From the NCBI GenBank assembly GCA_041390825.1, contig JAWKPF010000027.1, forward strand, positions 1 to 61,771: a stretch of DNA of 61,771 nucleotides, read 5' to 3'. Below are positions 1 through 10,573 of this stretch, one piece after another. The stretch comes from Thermomicrobiales bacterium (GTDB lineage Bacteria; Chloroflexota; Chloroflexia; Thermomicrobiales; UBA6265). The stretch's first letter is position 1. Each line of letters opens with the position of its first letter. The notes below the pieces were generated by a model that made no database searches, was not told where the DNA came from, and saw only the letters and a list, made by a program, of their open reading frames with translations. The position numbers and the translations under genes were made by a program.

Positions 1-40
1 AGCGCTCACTGCTCTGAGCAGCACTGCCTGATGCAACAGC

Positions 41-72
41 AAGACCGCCGATCGTTGCCGACCGGCGGTCTT
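41..72 (-). terminator. Hairpin downstream of rho
   Basis: A perfect 10-bp inverted repeat (AAGACCGCCG at 41-50, CGGCGGTCTT at 63-72) with a 12-nt loop lies 25 nt past the rho stop codon. The sequence after it on the minus strand is only weakly T-rich, so it may act as an mRNA 3' end rather than a strong intrinsic terminator. Positions 1-40 show nothing else. Confidence 0.55.
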
Positions 73-96
73 CGAGATTCGCACGCGTAGTAGTGG

Positions 97-1629
97 CTAA
101 AGGTCCTTGTTGAGCGTCGCCAGGAACTCGTCGTTCGTCTGCGTCTTGGCAAGTCGACCCAAAACGAGCTCGGTTCCTTCCGTACCGCCCAGCATGGCCA
201 CCATGCGTCGCATGGTCCAGACCTGGCGCAGCTTGGAGTCCTCCAGCAGCAGCTCCTCGCGTCGCGTACCGGAGCGCTGGATATCGATCGCAGGATAGAT
301 TCTCCGCTCGGCCAGCTTGCGGTCCAGGTGGAGCTCCATGTTTCCGGTGCCTTTGAACTCTTCGTAGATGACGTCGTCCATGCGGCTGCCGGTGTCGATG
401 AGACAGGTCGCGACAATCGTCAGGCTGCCGCCGCCCTCGATGTTGCGCGCAGCGCCAAAGAAACGCTTCGGCGGATAAAGCGCGACCGGATCGATACCAC
501 CGGAGAGCGTGCGGCCACTTGGCGGCACCGCCAGGTTATAGGCGCGCGCAAGACGGGTAATCGAGTCGAGCAGGATGACCACGTCGCGGCCACCCTCGAC
601 CAGCCGCTTGGCTCGCTCCAGCGCCATCTCGGCAACCTTGGTGTGATCCTCCACCGGCTCGTCGAACGTGGACGAGATGACCTCGCCATCGACCGAGCGG
701 CGCATGTCGGTCACTTCCTCAGGGCGTTCGCCGATGAGGCAGACCATCAGATGCACGTCCGGGTTGTTGGTGGAAATGCCGTTGGCGATCGACTTCAGCA
801 GCAAGGTCTTGCCGGCCTTCGGCGGCGAAACGATCAATCCGCGCTGACCGCGTCCAATCGGCGCAACGAGATTGAGGACGCGGGTGGAGAGAATGTTCGG
901 TTGCGTCTCCAGGTCGATCAGCTCGAGGGGGAAGATGGGAGTGAGCGAATCGAACGCGGGACGCTTGCGGGCAGTTTCCGGATCGACGCCATTGACGGCC
1001 TCGACACGGAGCAAGCTGAAGAACTTCTCGTTGTCTTTTGGTGGACGAACCTGCCCCGACACGCGGTCGCCGGTGCGCAAGCCAAATCGGCGAATCTGCG
1101 ACTGCGACACATAGATGTCATCCGGACCCGGCAGCAAGCGCGCGCCCCGCAAGAAGCCAAATCCATCTTCGATAATTTCGAGGATGCCGTCGCCGAAAAC
1201 GGTGCCCTCGCGCTCGGTGCGCGCCTGAAGCAGCCGAATGATCAGGTCCGGCCGCTTGATGCGTGTGTAGCCCTGAACCTCGTATTCGCGCGCGAGCTCA
1301 TACAACTGCTCTTCCGGCATCGTCTCCAGCTCGGAGACGATCAACGCCGGCCCGACATCTGGGCGCGGTTCGAGGCTCTCGTCGGCATACTCACGCGAGC
1401 GGTTGTCGCGGTTGCGACGATTGCCGCGGCCGCTGCGGCCCTCTCGCGAGCGTGACCGCCCGTTGCGGGTCCCGCCGTCTCGCTCACCCTCGGTGGCGGA
1501 ACCGTTCTCGTCGACCGAACCGTTCGTCGCGTCGAACTCGACGACCGCTTCTTCTCCCCGCGGTCCTTCATGCGTCGCGACTGGAGTGTTCTCTTCCAGA
1601 TCCATAAGGTTTTCTCCGTTATCGGACAT
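97..1629 (-). CDS. rho: Transcription termination factor Rho
   Basis: Rho is the hexameric RNA-dependent ATPase that ends transcription at Rho-dependent sites. The 510-aa product has the Rho N-terminal helical region (about 90-135), the cold-shock-type RNA-binding domain (about 145-210) and the RecA-like motor, with Walker A PPKAGKT near 269-275, Walker B VVILLDS near 350 and a strongly conserved C-terminus. Before the known domains is an extension of about 85 residues, first acidic and then Arg/Gly/Asn-rich. Such extensions occur in Rho of actinobacteria and relatives, where they add RNA contacts; that role here is inferred. The ATG at 1629 has GAGGAGGAG upstream. It stands alone, with about 500 bp of non-coding DNA upstream. 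Confidence 0.98.
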   Translation of the reverse strand: MSDNGENLMDLEENTPVATHEGPRGEEAVVEFDATNGSVDENGSATEGERDGGTRNGRSRSREGRSGRGNRRNRDNRSREYADESLEPRPDVGPALIVSELETMPEEQLYELAREYEVQGYTRIKRPDLIIRLLQARTEREGTVFGDGILEIIEDGFGFLRGARLLPGPDDIYVSQSQIRRFGLRTGDRVSGQVRPPKDNEKFFSLLRVEAVNGVDPETARKRPAFDSLTPIFPLELIDLETQPNILSTRVLNLVAPIGRGQRGLIVSPPKAGKTLLLKSIANGISTNNPDVHLMVCLIGERPEEVTDMRRSVDGEVISSTFDEPVEDHTKVAEMALERAKRLVEGGRDVVILLDSITRLARAYNLAVPPSGRTLSGGIDPVALYPPKRFFGAARNIEGGGSLTIVATCLIDTGSRMDDVIYEEFKGTGNMELHLDRKLAERRIYPAIDIQRSGTRREELLLEDSKLRQVWTMRRMVAMLGGTEGTELVLGRLAKTQTNDEFLATLNKDL

Positions 1630-2134
1630 ACGGGTCTCCTCCTCAGGAGAGCCCAGCCTCGTCCGGAATACGCAATCCGGCGGGCATTACGATCAAGTAG
1701 AGGGGCGCCCGGGAGTCACGGGGCGCAGGTTTTGGGCACTTGGACAATGTGTTATCGACAACTGCATTGCGTTCAGTGGGATGCTCTTCGAGTCTGATGG
1801 CGCGCACCGATAGCCCGTCGGTACAAGCCGGAACATGATCCGCCGTTGCGGACTCGACTCCAGTAAGGAACCCACGCACAGGCAGGGGTATAGGTGCCTG
1901 TTGGGTAGTGAAAAGATTACCACACGGCGTTTTCACCGTCAAATTGTTGTGAGTTCTGGATGTCAGATATTCAGGTGTCCTCAAGTTCACCAACAGCGAA
2001 ATGTGATGCAAGTTCGAGATATCGAGGTCAAGGGAGACGCCGATAAGGAGGTATGAGCCGCGGAACCGCCTCGGCTTCGGGTGGGCTGAGTTGCGCCGCA
2101 GCTACCGGCACGTGTCCCCTGTCCACGTTGCCGA
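1630..2134. other. Intergenic region between glpX and rho
   Basis: About 505 bp without a credible gene. A strong ribosome-binding-like AAGGAGG precedes an ATG at about 2053 on the plus strand, but the frame behind it has low-complexity composition and no recognisable family. The rho ribosome-binding site sits in a small palindrome (TCTCCTGAGGAGGAGA on the minus strand), which could partly mask it. No rpmE and no known RNA motif was seen. The region probably holds the rho promoter and leader. Confidence 0.5.
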
Positions 2135-3127
2135 TCATCGACCAGTGTGGCGAAGCGTCCGAAGCTGATCCAGCTTCTCCATCCGGTGCTCGGCATCGAT
2201 CTTGCGCACCGTTCCCGATGCGGAGCGCATGACCAGGGTTTGTGTTGTCGCGCCAGTGCTGGTCAAGTGGATCCCGCGCAGCAGTTCCCCGTCTGTGATG
2301 CCGGTTGCCGAGAAGAAGATGTTCCGTCCGCTCACCAGATCGCGGGTTGCGAACTTGCGGGAGATATCGATGTTGTCCCGCTCGACGATGGCTCGTTCCT
2401 CGTCGTTGCGAATCCAAAGTCGCCCCTGGATAGCTCCACCCACACAGGTCAGCGCCGCCGCGGCAACGACGGCTTCTGGCGCCCCGCCGATCCCCATGAG
2501 AACGTCCACGCCGGTGCCTGGAATCGCCGTCATGATTGCGCCAGCGACGTCTCCGTCGGGAATCAACTTGATTCGCGATCCAGCTTGGCGAACTTCGGCA
2601 ATGAGCTCGGCATGCCGAGGCCGATCGAGAATGACGACCACGAGATCTTCGATTCGCTTGCGCAGTGCGCGAGAAATGCGTTCCAGGTTCTCCGTGGGGG
2701 AAAGATCGATATCGATCACGTCAGCCGCGTCGCGACCCACCGCGATCTTCTGCATGTAGGCAATGTCGGCACACGTGAACATGGCGCCGCGGTCAGCAAG
2801 CGCGACCACCGAGATCGCGTTCGGCATTCCGTTCGCCAGCAAACGGGTGCCATCGATCGGATCGACCGCGATATCGACCTTCGGCTCATGGCCAGTGCCA
2901 ACCTGCTCGCCGACGTAGAGCATCGGCGCTTCGTCTTTGGCGCCCTCGCCGATCACGACCACGCCATCCATCTCGACTGAGCCGAGGAAGTAGCGCATGG
3001 CATCGACCGCCGCTTGATCGGCAGCTTCCTTGTCCCCTTTGCCCATCCATGCGGCTGATGCCAGCGCGGCCGACTCGGTCACCCGAGCAAGCTCGAGAGC
3101 CAGGTTTCTATCGATGACATCGGACAT
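2135..3127 (-). CDS. glpX: Class II fructose-1,6-bisphosphatase
   Basis: Hydrolyses fructose 1,6-bisphosphate to fructose 6-phosphate in gluconeogenesis. The 330-aa protein has the GlpX metal-site signatures: an IGEGAKDEAPML stretch near residue 64 and DPIDGT near residue 92. Length fits the family. The ATG at 3127 was chosen because GAGGTGG lies just upstream and the family's usual N-terminus (MSDVIDRN) starts there; an in-frame ATG at 3142 is less likely. It follows the DinG-like helicase by 54 bp on the same strand and is probably co-transcribed. Some GlpX enzymes also take sedoheptulose 1,7-bisphosphate, which the sequence cannot decide. Confidence 0.96.
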   Translation of the reverse strand: MSDVIDRNLALELARVTESAALASAAWMGKGDKEAADQAAVDAMRYFLGSVEMDGVVVIGEGAKDEAPMLYVGEQVGTGHEPKVDIAVDPIDGTRLLANGMPNAISVVALADRGAMFTCADIAYMQKIAVGRDAADVIDIDLSPTENLERISRALRKRIEDLVVVILDRPRHAELIAEVRQAGSRIKLIPDGDVAGAIMTAIPGTGVDVLMGIGGAPEAVVAAAALTCVGGAIQGRLWIRNDEERAIVERDNIDISRKFATRDLVSGRNIFFSATGITDGELLRGIHLTSTGATTQTLVMRSASGTVRKIDAEHRMEKLDQLRTLRHTGR

Positions 3128-3181
3128 GCAGTTCCACCTCACCGTCGATGCTGGGCACGTGCTCTGTTCAGTTCAGGCAGT

Positions 3182-5839
3182 TTACTCGCCCTGACGATCG
3201 ACACGAAGCCAATCGCGTGCCGCCATGCCGAGATCCGCAACCGGGCCGTGACGCACCGTGCATTCCGGGAGAGCGCGAATGAAGGTGGTCCCATAGCTCT
3301 TCGTGAAGATCCGGCTATCCAGGACGGCAACGATTCCACGATCGGAGGCGGTCCGAATCAGTCGCCCAAATCCTTGCCGGAACTTGAGCGCTGCTCTCGG
3401 CAGCGAGTACTGCTGGAATGGATGCTCGAACTGCTCGCTCCGAGCGGCAAACAGCGGATCGGTCGGGACATCGAACGGCAGCCGGGTGACGACCAATCCG
3501 CTCAACTCGTCCCCCGGAACATCGACACCCTCCCAAAATGCGGCAACCCCGAGCACGACCGTACGCGGATCGCGCTTCATTCGCTCCACGAGTTGGTTCG
3601 GCGATCCGTCGATGTCCTGCGCGAGCACAGAGATGCCTTTCGGACGCAATTCATCCCGCAGCCGCTGATGTACCCCGCGGATCGCGGCATGAGAGGTGAA
3701 CAGCGCCAGTGTGCGCCCTCCGAGTGCATCGGCGAGTCCGCCGATCGCTTCCCGGACCGCTTCGAGGTAGTCGGCATGACGCGGGTCGGGAACATCGCGT
3801 GCGATATACAGCAATGTCGAGCGACGGTAGTCGAACGGCGAAGGCAACACCAGTTCGTCCGCGTCCTTGATTCCGAGTTGCTGGCGCATCAGGTGAAACG
3901 ACCCCTGGCTTCGCAATGTCGCTGAGGCAAAGACCGTGCTGCTGCTTCGCGCCAGCAGTTCGTCGGCGATCAAATCGGCGATCTCGAGCGGAGCTCCGAA
4001 AACCGACGCCTCCGGAGAGTTCCGTCTCCCGGCAAGCCAGTAGACGAATCCCGGCTCGGGGTCAGCAACGACCGCCCGCAACCGCGATTGCATCTCCTCC
4101 AGTTCTCGCCGCCACATCGAGAGGTCCAGCAGCGCCGGCTCGATCTTTTCGAGCGCCCCGTCCTGACCCGCGGCATCGCCAAGTTCGCCGATCAACCAAC
4201 GGCTGGATTGCATGATCTCCGCCAGGACGGCATCCAGCGATTCCCATGTCTCGAGCAGGAGTTGCCAATTCGGGAGGTCCCGCGTGGAATCGAGAATGCG
4301 GCGCGTCACGGCGTACTGGCCACTCTCGTCGCTCTCTTCCACGAATTGCGCGGCCGTCCTGAAGAAGCGCTCGGCCCAGTGCTTTCCGCGCTCCACGGAC
4401 GTAACCGCACCGCGAAGAACCTCCAGCGCCTTGCGCGCGCTCGCCGGTTTCGCGTGCAATGCGCCCGTGCTCGATAGGGCTTCGACCGCACGGCCGCAAC
4501 AACCGACGATCGAGGTGCCTTGCAGAACGGCGTAATCGCTCAACGCGCGGTCGACTCGTGGACCTGACACAGCGAAGCTGTACTGATTGGTGGCTACGGA
4601 CTCGATGTGGTGCGCTTCGTCGATGATCAGCTTGTCGAGCGAGCCAAGCACCGTGTTCTCTTCGCCCAGGCTGGCGAAGAGCAGCGCGTGATTCATCACG
4701 ATGATGTTCGCCCGCTGCGCCTCGAGCCGCGACCGATTGAAAAAGCAGCGGTTCCCAAAGGACGATCGGCATACGGTCTGCAGACAGTTGTCTGTGGTCG
4801 CCGAGAGCGTGCCAAAGGCGCGGTCTTCGGCAGGTGTCAGCGAAAGCTCGGATCGATCACCGCTGACGGTCGTTTCGAGCCAAATCGCAATCTTGATCTT
4901 GAGGCTGTCCATTGCGGCATCACTGCTCGGCGAGCGTGATTCGCTCATCCAGCGTCGCAAGCAGAGGTAATTGGAGCGTCCTTTCAGGGCCACTCCATGC
5001 ACAGCAGATCCGCCGCACGCCTGCAGCGCCGCGGAGGCCAACGGCACGTCCTTGGTGACCAGTTGCTCCTGCAACCCGCGCGTGAACGTGGAAACGACGA
5101 CCGGTTCGCCATGCTGCTGCGCCCATTGCGCTGCGGGCACGAGGTAGGCCAACGACTTCCCGATCCCGGTGCCGGCCTCCACGAGCAGCACGCCATCGTG
5201 CGCGAGCGTCTCGGCCACCGAATGCGCCATGCGCACTTGGCCATCCCGATGTTCGTACCCGGCAATGCTCTGAGCGAGTCCGCCGCCATCTCCAAACACC
5301 TTGTCGAGTGGAACGGCGTCACTCGGCGTCGACTTGCCGCGCGGCGATCGTTCTCTCGCGCCCCCACGCCCCGATCGCGGCGCGTTCTCCGTGGACGGTT
5401 CGTCGTCGGCCAAGTCGGCAGCTGTCGCGAACAGCTCATGCAGCTCGGGACGCCCGGAAAGCGCCCAGGTCTCCAGCTGGTGGAGAAACGGACCCCCTTG
5501 TCCGACGAGCCAATCGATCTTTCTGGCGACAAAGCGGGTCCGATCGAGGAACTGATCCCCGGTCGATTCGATCTCTTCGGTGGACGGAAAGAGCGCCGAG
5601 AACGCATCAAAGTCGATCGGGGAGAAAGCAACGAAGCCCTGCGGAACGAGTGCATTCTCGATACGCTCCGCTTCGGGCGCGATGACAACCAACCCTCGGA
5701 GCACGTGTCGAAGCTCGTCGAGCGAGAGACCGACGCCAATCTCCTCGATCTCGATGCTGTCTGGGCTAGAGAAGGTCGCGACTCTGAGCCCATTCGAGGC
5801 GCGGTCTTCGGCGAGGAACGCAAATGCGGGAACGGTCAT
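3182..5839 (-). CDS. dinG: DinG/XPD-family ATP-dependent DNA helicase
   Basis: A superfamily 2 helicase of the XPD/DinG group, which unwinds DNA 5' to 3' and resolves R-loops and damage intermediates. The 885-aa protein has an unassigned N-terminal region (1-150), a charged linker (150-175), Walker A AGTGIGKS at about 222-229, DEAH at about 417-420, and a C-terminal helicase domain with FWEGVDVPG and QGFGRLIRT. Four cysteines at about 293, 352, 357 and 365 have the spacing of the DinG/XPD iron-sulfur cluster. In some DinG proteins the N-terminus is a DEDD exonuclease; here the exonuclease motifs are not obvious, so nuclease activity should not be assumed. It starts 18 bp after the M20 peptidase gene. 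Confidence 0.9.
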   Translation of the reverse strand: MTVPAFAFLAEDRASNGLRVATFSSPDSIEIEEIGVGLSLDELRHVLRGLVVIAPEAERIENALVPQGFVAFSPIDFDAFSALFPSTEEIESTGDQFLDRTRFVARKIDWLVGQGGPFLHQLETWALSGRPELHELFATAADLADDEPSTENAPRSGRGGARERSPRGKSTPSDAVPLDKVFGDGGGLAQSIAGYEHRDGQVRMAHSVAETLAHDGVLLVEAGTGIGKSLAYLVPAAQWAQQHGEPVVVSTFTRGLQEQLVTKDVPLASAALQACGGSAVHGVALKGRSNYLCLRRWMSESRSPSSDAAMDSLKIKIAIWLETTVSGDRSELSLTPAEDRAFGTLSATTDNCLQTVCRSSFGNRCFFNRSRLEAQRANIIVMNHALLFASLGEENTVLGSLDKLIIDEAHHIESVATNQYSFAVSGPRVDRALSDYAVLQGTSIVGCCGRAVEALSSTGALHAKPASARKALEVLRGAVTSVERGKHWAERFFRTAAQFVEESDESGQYAVTRRILDSTRDLPNWQLLLETWESLDAVLAEIMQSSRWLIGELGDAAGQDGALEKIEPALLDLSMWRRELEEMQSRLRAVVADPEPGFVYWLAGRRNSPEASVFGAPLEIADLIADELLARSSSTVFASATLRSQGSFHLMRQQLGIKDADELVLPSPFDYRRSTLLYIARDVPDPRHADYLEAVREAIGGLADALGGRTLALFTSHAAIRGVHQRLRDELRPKGISVLAQDIDGSPNQLVERMKRDPRTVVLGVAAFWEGVDVPGDELSGLVVTRLPFDVPTDPLFAARSEQFEHPFQQYSLPRAALKFRQGFGRLIRTASDRGIVAVLDSRIFTKSYGTTFIRALPECTVRHGPVADLGMAARDWLRVDRQGE

Positions 5840-5857
5840 CGTCGGTGGCTGTCCGTT

Positions 5858-7036
5858 CTAGGTCAGCCGGCCGAACCTGAGCTCTTCCGCCACCGAAACA
5901 CTGAGCCCGAGCAGTTGGTAGATCCCGCGCGCGACGGGCTCCCGATCGATGTACTCGTCTTCCTTGTGCACGTTTCCGCCAGTTGTGAGCCCAATGCACA
6001 CCGATGGAATTCCGCGGCTGATCGGGATGTTCGCGTCAGTGCTGGAGGCATCGCCGGTTGGGGTCAAACCCATCGATTCGAGAATGGCGCTGGCAATTCG
6101 GGTGATGCGCGAATTCGGCTCCACCTGGCCCGCAGGGCGCGCGCCGAGCAGCTCGACGTGGACCGAGATCTCTTTCCGCTTGCGCTTCAGGATCGTGGCG
6201 ACTCGCCGATCGAGTGTCGTGAGTGCGTCGGCATCGACCGAGCGAAGGTCGATCAGGAAGGTGCAGCTCGGCGCGATCGTGTTGACCGAAATTCCGCCCT
6301 GAATCGTTCCGATATTCAACGTGGTTTTCGGGGAGCCCGGAAGTTCGATCTGGTCCAGTTCCCCAATGATGCCCGCGGCGGCCTGAATGGCATTTCGTTT
6401 GCCGAAATCGCCCCAGGAGTGCCCGCCGGGCCCCTCGACCGTGACCCGATACCGTTTGCTTCCCACCGCGATGTGCGTGACTCGGCCAAGGTTGTGGCCT
6501 TCGACTGCTATGACCGCGCCGACTTCGGGATGCGCGTCCATCACGGCAATCATGCCGCGCAGATTTCCCAACCCTTCCTCTCCGACATTGCCAGTGATGA
6601 GGAGATCGACATCGGGCCGCATGCCAGCAGCCTCCAGCATCGACGGTATCAACAACACCGCCGCGATGCCGAGACAATTGTCGCCAATACCCGGCCCATA
6701 TGAGCGCTCCTGGTCATTCGAGATGACGAGCGGGGTGCCGATCGGAAAGACCGTATCCAGATGGGCCGCAATCAGGAGGCGCGGCTGCTCGGACAGTCCC
6801 TGCATCCGGCCAACAACATCGCCGATTTCATCGGTTTCGATCTGGTCGAACGGCAGCGACTCCATCATGCTGCGCACGACATCGGAGCGGCGCATCTCGT
6901 CGCCGGTCGGCGCTGGAACTGCGGCAAGTTCCTCTGCAAGCGCAAGCACGCGAGGCGCGAATTGCTCCGCAACCCGGTAGAGCGCGGCTCCGATGTCTCC
7001 GTGCACCACCGGAGTAAGCTGAGCGCTCCGCGCCAT
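5858..7036 (-). CDS. M20-family zinc metallopeptidase or deacylase
   Basis: A cytosolic M20-family (ArgE/DapE/carboxypeptidase G2/PepT type) hydrolase of 392 aa. Visible metal-site elements are AAHLDTVFP (His and the adjacent Asp), GIGDN (bridging Asp), GEEG (general base and ligand Glu) and a late His in GNVHKED. The dimerisation domain sits about 190-290, with GPGGHSWGDFG. The substrate cannot be read from the sequence: di- or tripeptide cleavage or N-acyl amino acid hydrolysis are both possible. It heads a minus-strand run with the helicase and glpX and is divergent from sdhA. A TATACT -10-like box lies 58 bp upstream. Confidence 0.9.
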   Translation of the reverse strand: MARSAQLTPVVHGDIGAALYRVAEQFAPRVLALAEELAAVPAPTGDEMRRSDVVRSMMESLPFDQIETDEIGDVVGRMQGLSEQPRLLIAAHLDTVFPIGTPLVISNDQERSYGPGIGDNCLGIAAVLLIPSMLEAAGMRPDVDLLITGNVGEEGLGNLRGMIAVMDAHPEVGAVIAVEGHNLGRVTHIAVGSKRYRVTVEGPGGHSWGDFGKRNAIQAAAGIIGELDQIELPGSPKTTLNIGTIQGGISVNTIAPSCTFLIDLRSVDADALTTLDRRVATILKRKRKEISVHVELLGARPAGQVEPNSRITRIASAILESMGLTPTGDASSTDANIPISRGIPSVCIGLTTGGNVHKEDEYIDREPVARGIYQLLGLSVSVAEELRFGRLT

Positions 7037-7093
7037 GAAGTGTCTTTCTACGAAGCTTGTGACAATCGACCAACGTGATTCGTGGGTGAGCCA

Positions 7094-7099
7094 AGTATA
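7094..7099 (-). promoter_or_regulatory. Candidate -10 box for the M20 peptidase operon
   Basis: TATACT on the minus strand, about 58 nt before the ATG at 7036, inside the 200-bp divergent region with sdhA. No good -35 hexamer is seen at 16-18 nt, so this rests on the -10 match alone. Confidence 0.35.
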
Positions 7100-7236
7100 T
7101 CCGACGGGTCATGAACTCCTGGAACAACGATGCGCCAGATCGCTTTCCAAGAGATACTTAGCAGTACGCGGACACGATCGGGTACGTGCGCGGTCGATAA
7201 CGTCGCCAGCAATGCGGGCTGGCCGGGGGAAGCAGC

Positions 7237-8967
<1,731 letters not shown>

Positions 8968-8994
8968 GCGCAAGCCAGAGGAAAGGGACAGCCG

Positions 8995-9693
8995 GTGGAG
9001 GTCACGCTCCGAATCAAACGCTATAACCCCGAGATCGACGACAAGCCGGTCTTTCGGGAATACACCGTCGAAGCGGAAAAAACCGATCGCGTGCTCGACG
9101 CGCTCAACAAGGTCAAGTGGCACGAGGATGGCACGCTGACCTATCGGCGCTCATGCGCGCATGGAATCTGCGGTTCTGACGCCATGCGCATCAACGGCCG
9201 CAATCGCCTCGCCTGCAAGGTGCTCATGGGCGAGGTCGGCGACCGTGTCACGATCGAACCATTGCTCGGCTTCTCGGTCATCAAGGACCTGGTCGTCGAC
9301 ATGGACAGCTTCTTCGCCGGTTACAAGTCGATCAAGCCGTATCTGATCACGCACGACGAAGATCCTGCTGCCGAACGGCGACAGTCCCCGGAGGACCGGG
9401 ACCGATTCGAAGACACGACCAAGTGCATTCTGTGCGCGTCGTGCACCACATCGTGCCCCATCACCTGGACCAACAAAGAATTTGTCGGACCGGCGGCAAT
9501 CGTCAACGCTCATCGGTTCATTTTCGATAGCCGTGACCAGGGCGGGCGCGAACGGTTGCGCATTCTCAACCAACGCTCGGGAGTTTGGCGATGCCGTACC
9601 GTCTTCAACTGCACCGATGCTTGCCCGCGTGATATCGAAGTCACCAAGGCGATCGAGGAAGTGAAGCGCGCATTGCTGACCGAGACGTACTGA
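8995..9693 (+). CDS. sdhB: Succinate dehydrogenase iron-sulfur subunit
   Basis: Electron-transfer subunit of complex II. The 232-aa product carries the [2Fe-2S] motif SCAHGICGSD with its later Cys in RLAC, the [4Fe-4S] motif CILCASCTTSCP and the [3Fe-4S]/second-cluster cysteines in CRTVFNC and ACP. The third position of the first motif is Asp, as in many SdhB proteins. The start is GTG at 8995, after GAGGAAAGG. A membrane protein gene starts 1 bp after the stop, so the three genes form one operon. Confidence 0.97.
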   Translation: MEVTLRIKRYNPEIDDKPVFREYTVEAEKTDRVLDALNKVKWHEDGTLTYRRSCAHGICGSDAMRINGRNRLACKVLMGEVGDRVTIEPLLGFSVIKDLVVDMDSFFAGYKSIKPYLITHDEDPAAERRQSPEDRDRFEDTTKCILCASCTTSCPITWTNKEFVGPAAIVNAHRFIFDSRDQGGRERLRILNQRSGVWRCRTVFNCTDACPRDIEVTKAIEEVKRALLTETY

Positions 9694-9694
9694 A

Positions 9695-10201
9695 ATGGAC
9701 AATCCATTCAGTTGGGACTACATGCGCACCGTTCCGGGACCCGATGAGGTCTTCGGCACGTTTTCCATCGCCTATCTCATTCTCTTCATCGCAGGGTTCA
9801 TCGTCTCTATCGTCGTCTACAACGGATGGGCAAAGCAGTGGTTCGATGATCCGGTCCTGCACCGGATGGCACGCAAGTGGGCCGGTATCGCGATCGTGAT
9901 CTTCGGTCTCGGACTGTTTTTCTTTCTGATTCGCTGGCTACAGATCAACCCGTTCGGATTCGCGCGGCGATTCTGGCTTTGGCTGACGCTGCTGGCAATC
10001 ATCGTCTTGATCGTCTACGCGATTTGGGACTACAAGACCCACTATCCGGCGCTCAAGGCCCAATATGACGAACAGCAGCGTCGCCGGCAGTTTGCACGGA
10101 GCAGCGGTCACGCCGGAGCGAGCGCGGTGGCGCGGGAAAAGCCATATGCTGGCGCGGCCGACACGCGGCCGCCACGACCCGTAAGGCGACGTCGCCGGTA
10201 G
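9695..10201 (+). CDS. Small three-helix membrane protein in the sdhAB operon
   Basis: An unassigned 168-aa membrane protein. Three hydrophobic segments are seen at about 22-44, 63-84 and 91-112, followed by a hydrophilic, Arg-rich tail ending in PVRRRRR. The start codon is 1 bp after the sdhB stop, so expression is tightly linked to SdhAB. I do not recognise the family. Its size and three helices resemble a complex II anchor subunit in general layout only. There is no clear haem-ligand His inside a helix: the only histidines near the membrane lie in the loop after helix 1 (VLHRMA) and just after helix 3 (KTHYP). It could be a divergent anchor or an unrelated co-transcribed protein. Confidence 0.8.
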   Translation: MDNPFSWDYMRTVPGPDEVFGTFSIAYLILFIAGFIVSIVVYNGWAKQWFDDPVLHRMARKWAGIAIVIFGLGLFFFLIRWLQINPFGFARRFWLWLTLLAIIVLIVYAIWDYKTHYPALKAQYDEQQRRRQFARSSGHAGASAVAREKPYAGAADTRPPRPVRRRRR

Positions 10202-10221
10202 GAAACCGAAGAGAAAATGAG

Positions 10222-10250
10222 AACGGTCCGCGGAACTCCCGCGGACCGTT
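10222..10250 (-). terminator. Terminator between the sdh operon and the SRP RNA gene
   Basis: A perfect 12-bp stem (AACGGTCCGCGG at 10222-10233, CCGCGGACCGTT at 10239-10250) with a 5-nt loop. On the minus strand it is followed by CTCATTTTCTC, which makes it the likely terminator of the SRP RNA. It also lies 20 bp after the last sdh-operon gene and could end that transcript, though no T-run follows on the plus side. Confidence 0.75.
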
Positions 10251-10274
10251 GCTCATGTCCGATATCGAGGGGAC

Positions 10275-10543
10275 TGGTCGTGCACCCTCTGTCGATCGGC
10301 GACCCTCCGGCTTTTCGGCGCTCGTTTGCTCCGGCGGGGCATCCCCGCGTCACCCGAGGCGATCCGCTTAAGGCTGCTACCTTCCGGTCCTGACCTGGTT
10401 CACAGTGCCTCGCCGCGCGGGACCCGGCCTTCAACACCACGTGGCGTCGCCAGTCCCACAGAGCCGGACCTCGAGAGGGAATTCGACCCCGCTAAGCGGG
10501 TTGCGGGTACAGGGCACCGCTAGCTCCCCATCTAGCACGACCA
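10275..10543 (-). ncRNA. ffs: Signal recognition particle RNA, large bacterial (Alu-domain) form
   Basis: Minus-strand RNA of about 268 nt. The conserved SRP54-binding hairpin reads CCAGGTCAGGACCGGAAGG followed by TAGCAGCC (about 10397-10373). Upstream is the 5' domain block GCTAGCGGTGCCCTGTACCC (about 10524-10505), which closely resembles the Alu domain of Bacillus scRNA. The 3' end GATCGACAGAGGGTGCACGACC also matches that class. The ends pair: GGTCGTGC at 10542-10535 with GCACGACC at 10283-10276. This is therefore the roughly 270-nt Alu-containing SRP RNA, not the 4.5S type. A TAGAAT box at 10555-10550 lies 7 nt before the predicted 5' end. Confidence 0.95.
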
Positions 10544-10549
10544 GCGGGA

Positions 10550-10555
10550 ATTCTA
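10550..10555 (-). promoter_or_regulatory. Candidate -10 box of the SRP RNA
   Basis: TAGAAT on the minus strand, 7 nt upstream of the predicted RNA 5' end fixed by the terminal helix. No clear -35 hexamer is visible. Confidence 0.5.
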
Positions 10556-10573
10556 CCATCTGCGTTGGCTGCC

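Noticed and set aside
2043..2225. Possible small plus-strand gene behind AAGGAGG at about 2043
   Set aside because: The ATG is 1 nt from the site, and the short product is low-complexity and unlike any family I know.
4997..6703. Plus-strand open frame of 568 codons
   Set aside because: It is antisense to the DinG-like helicase and M20 peptidase; its translation has no recognisable motif.
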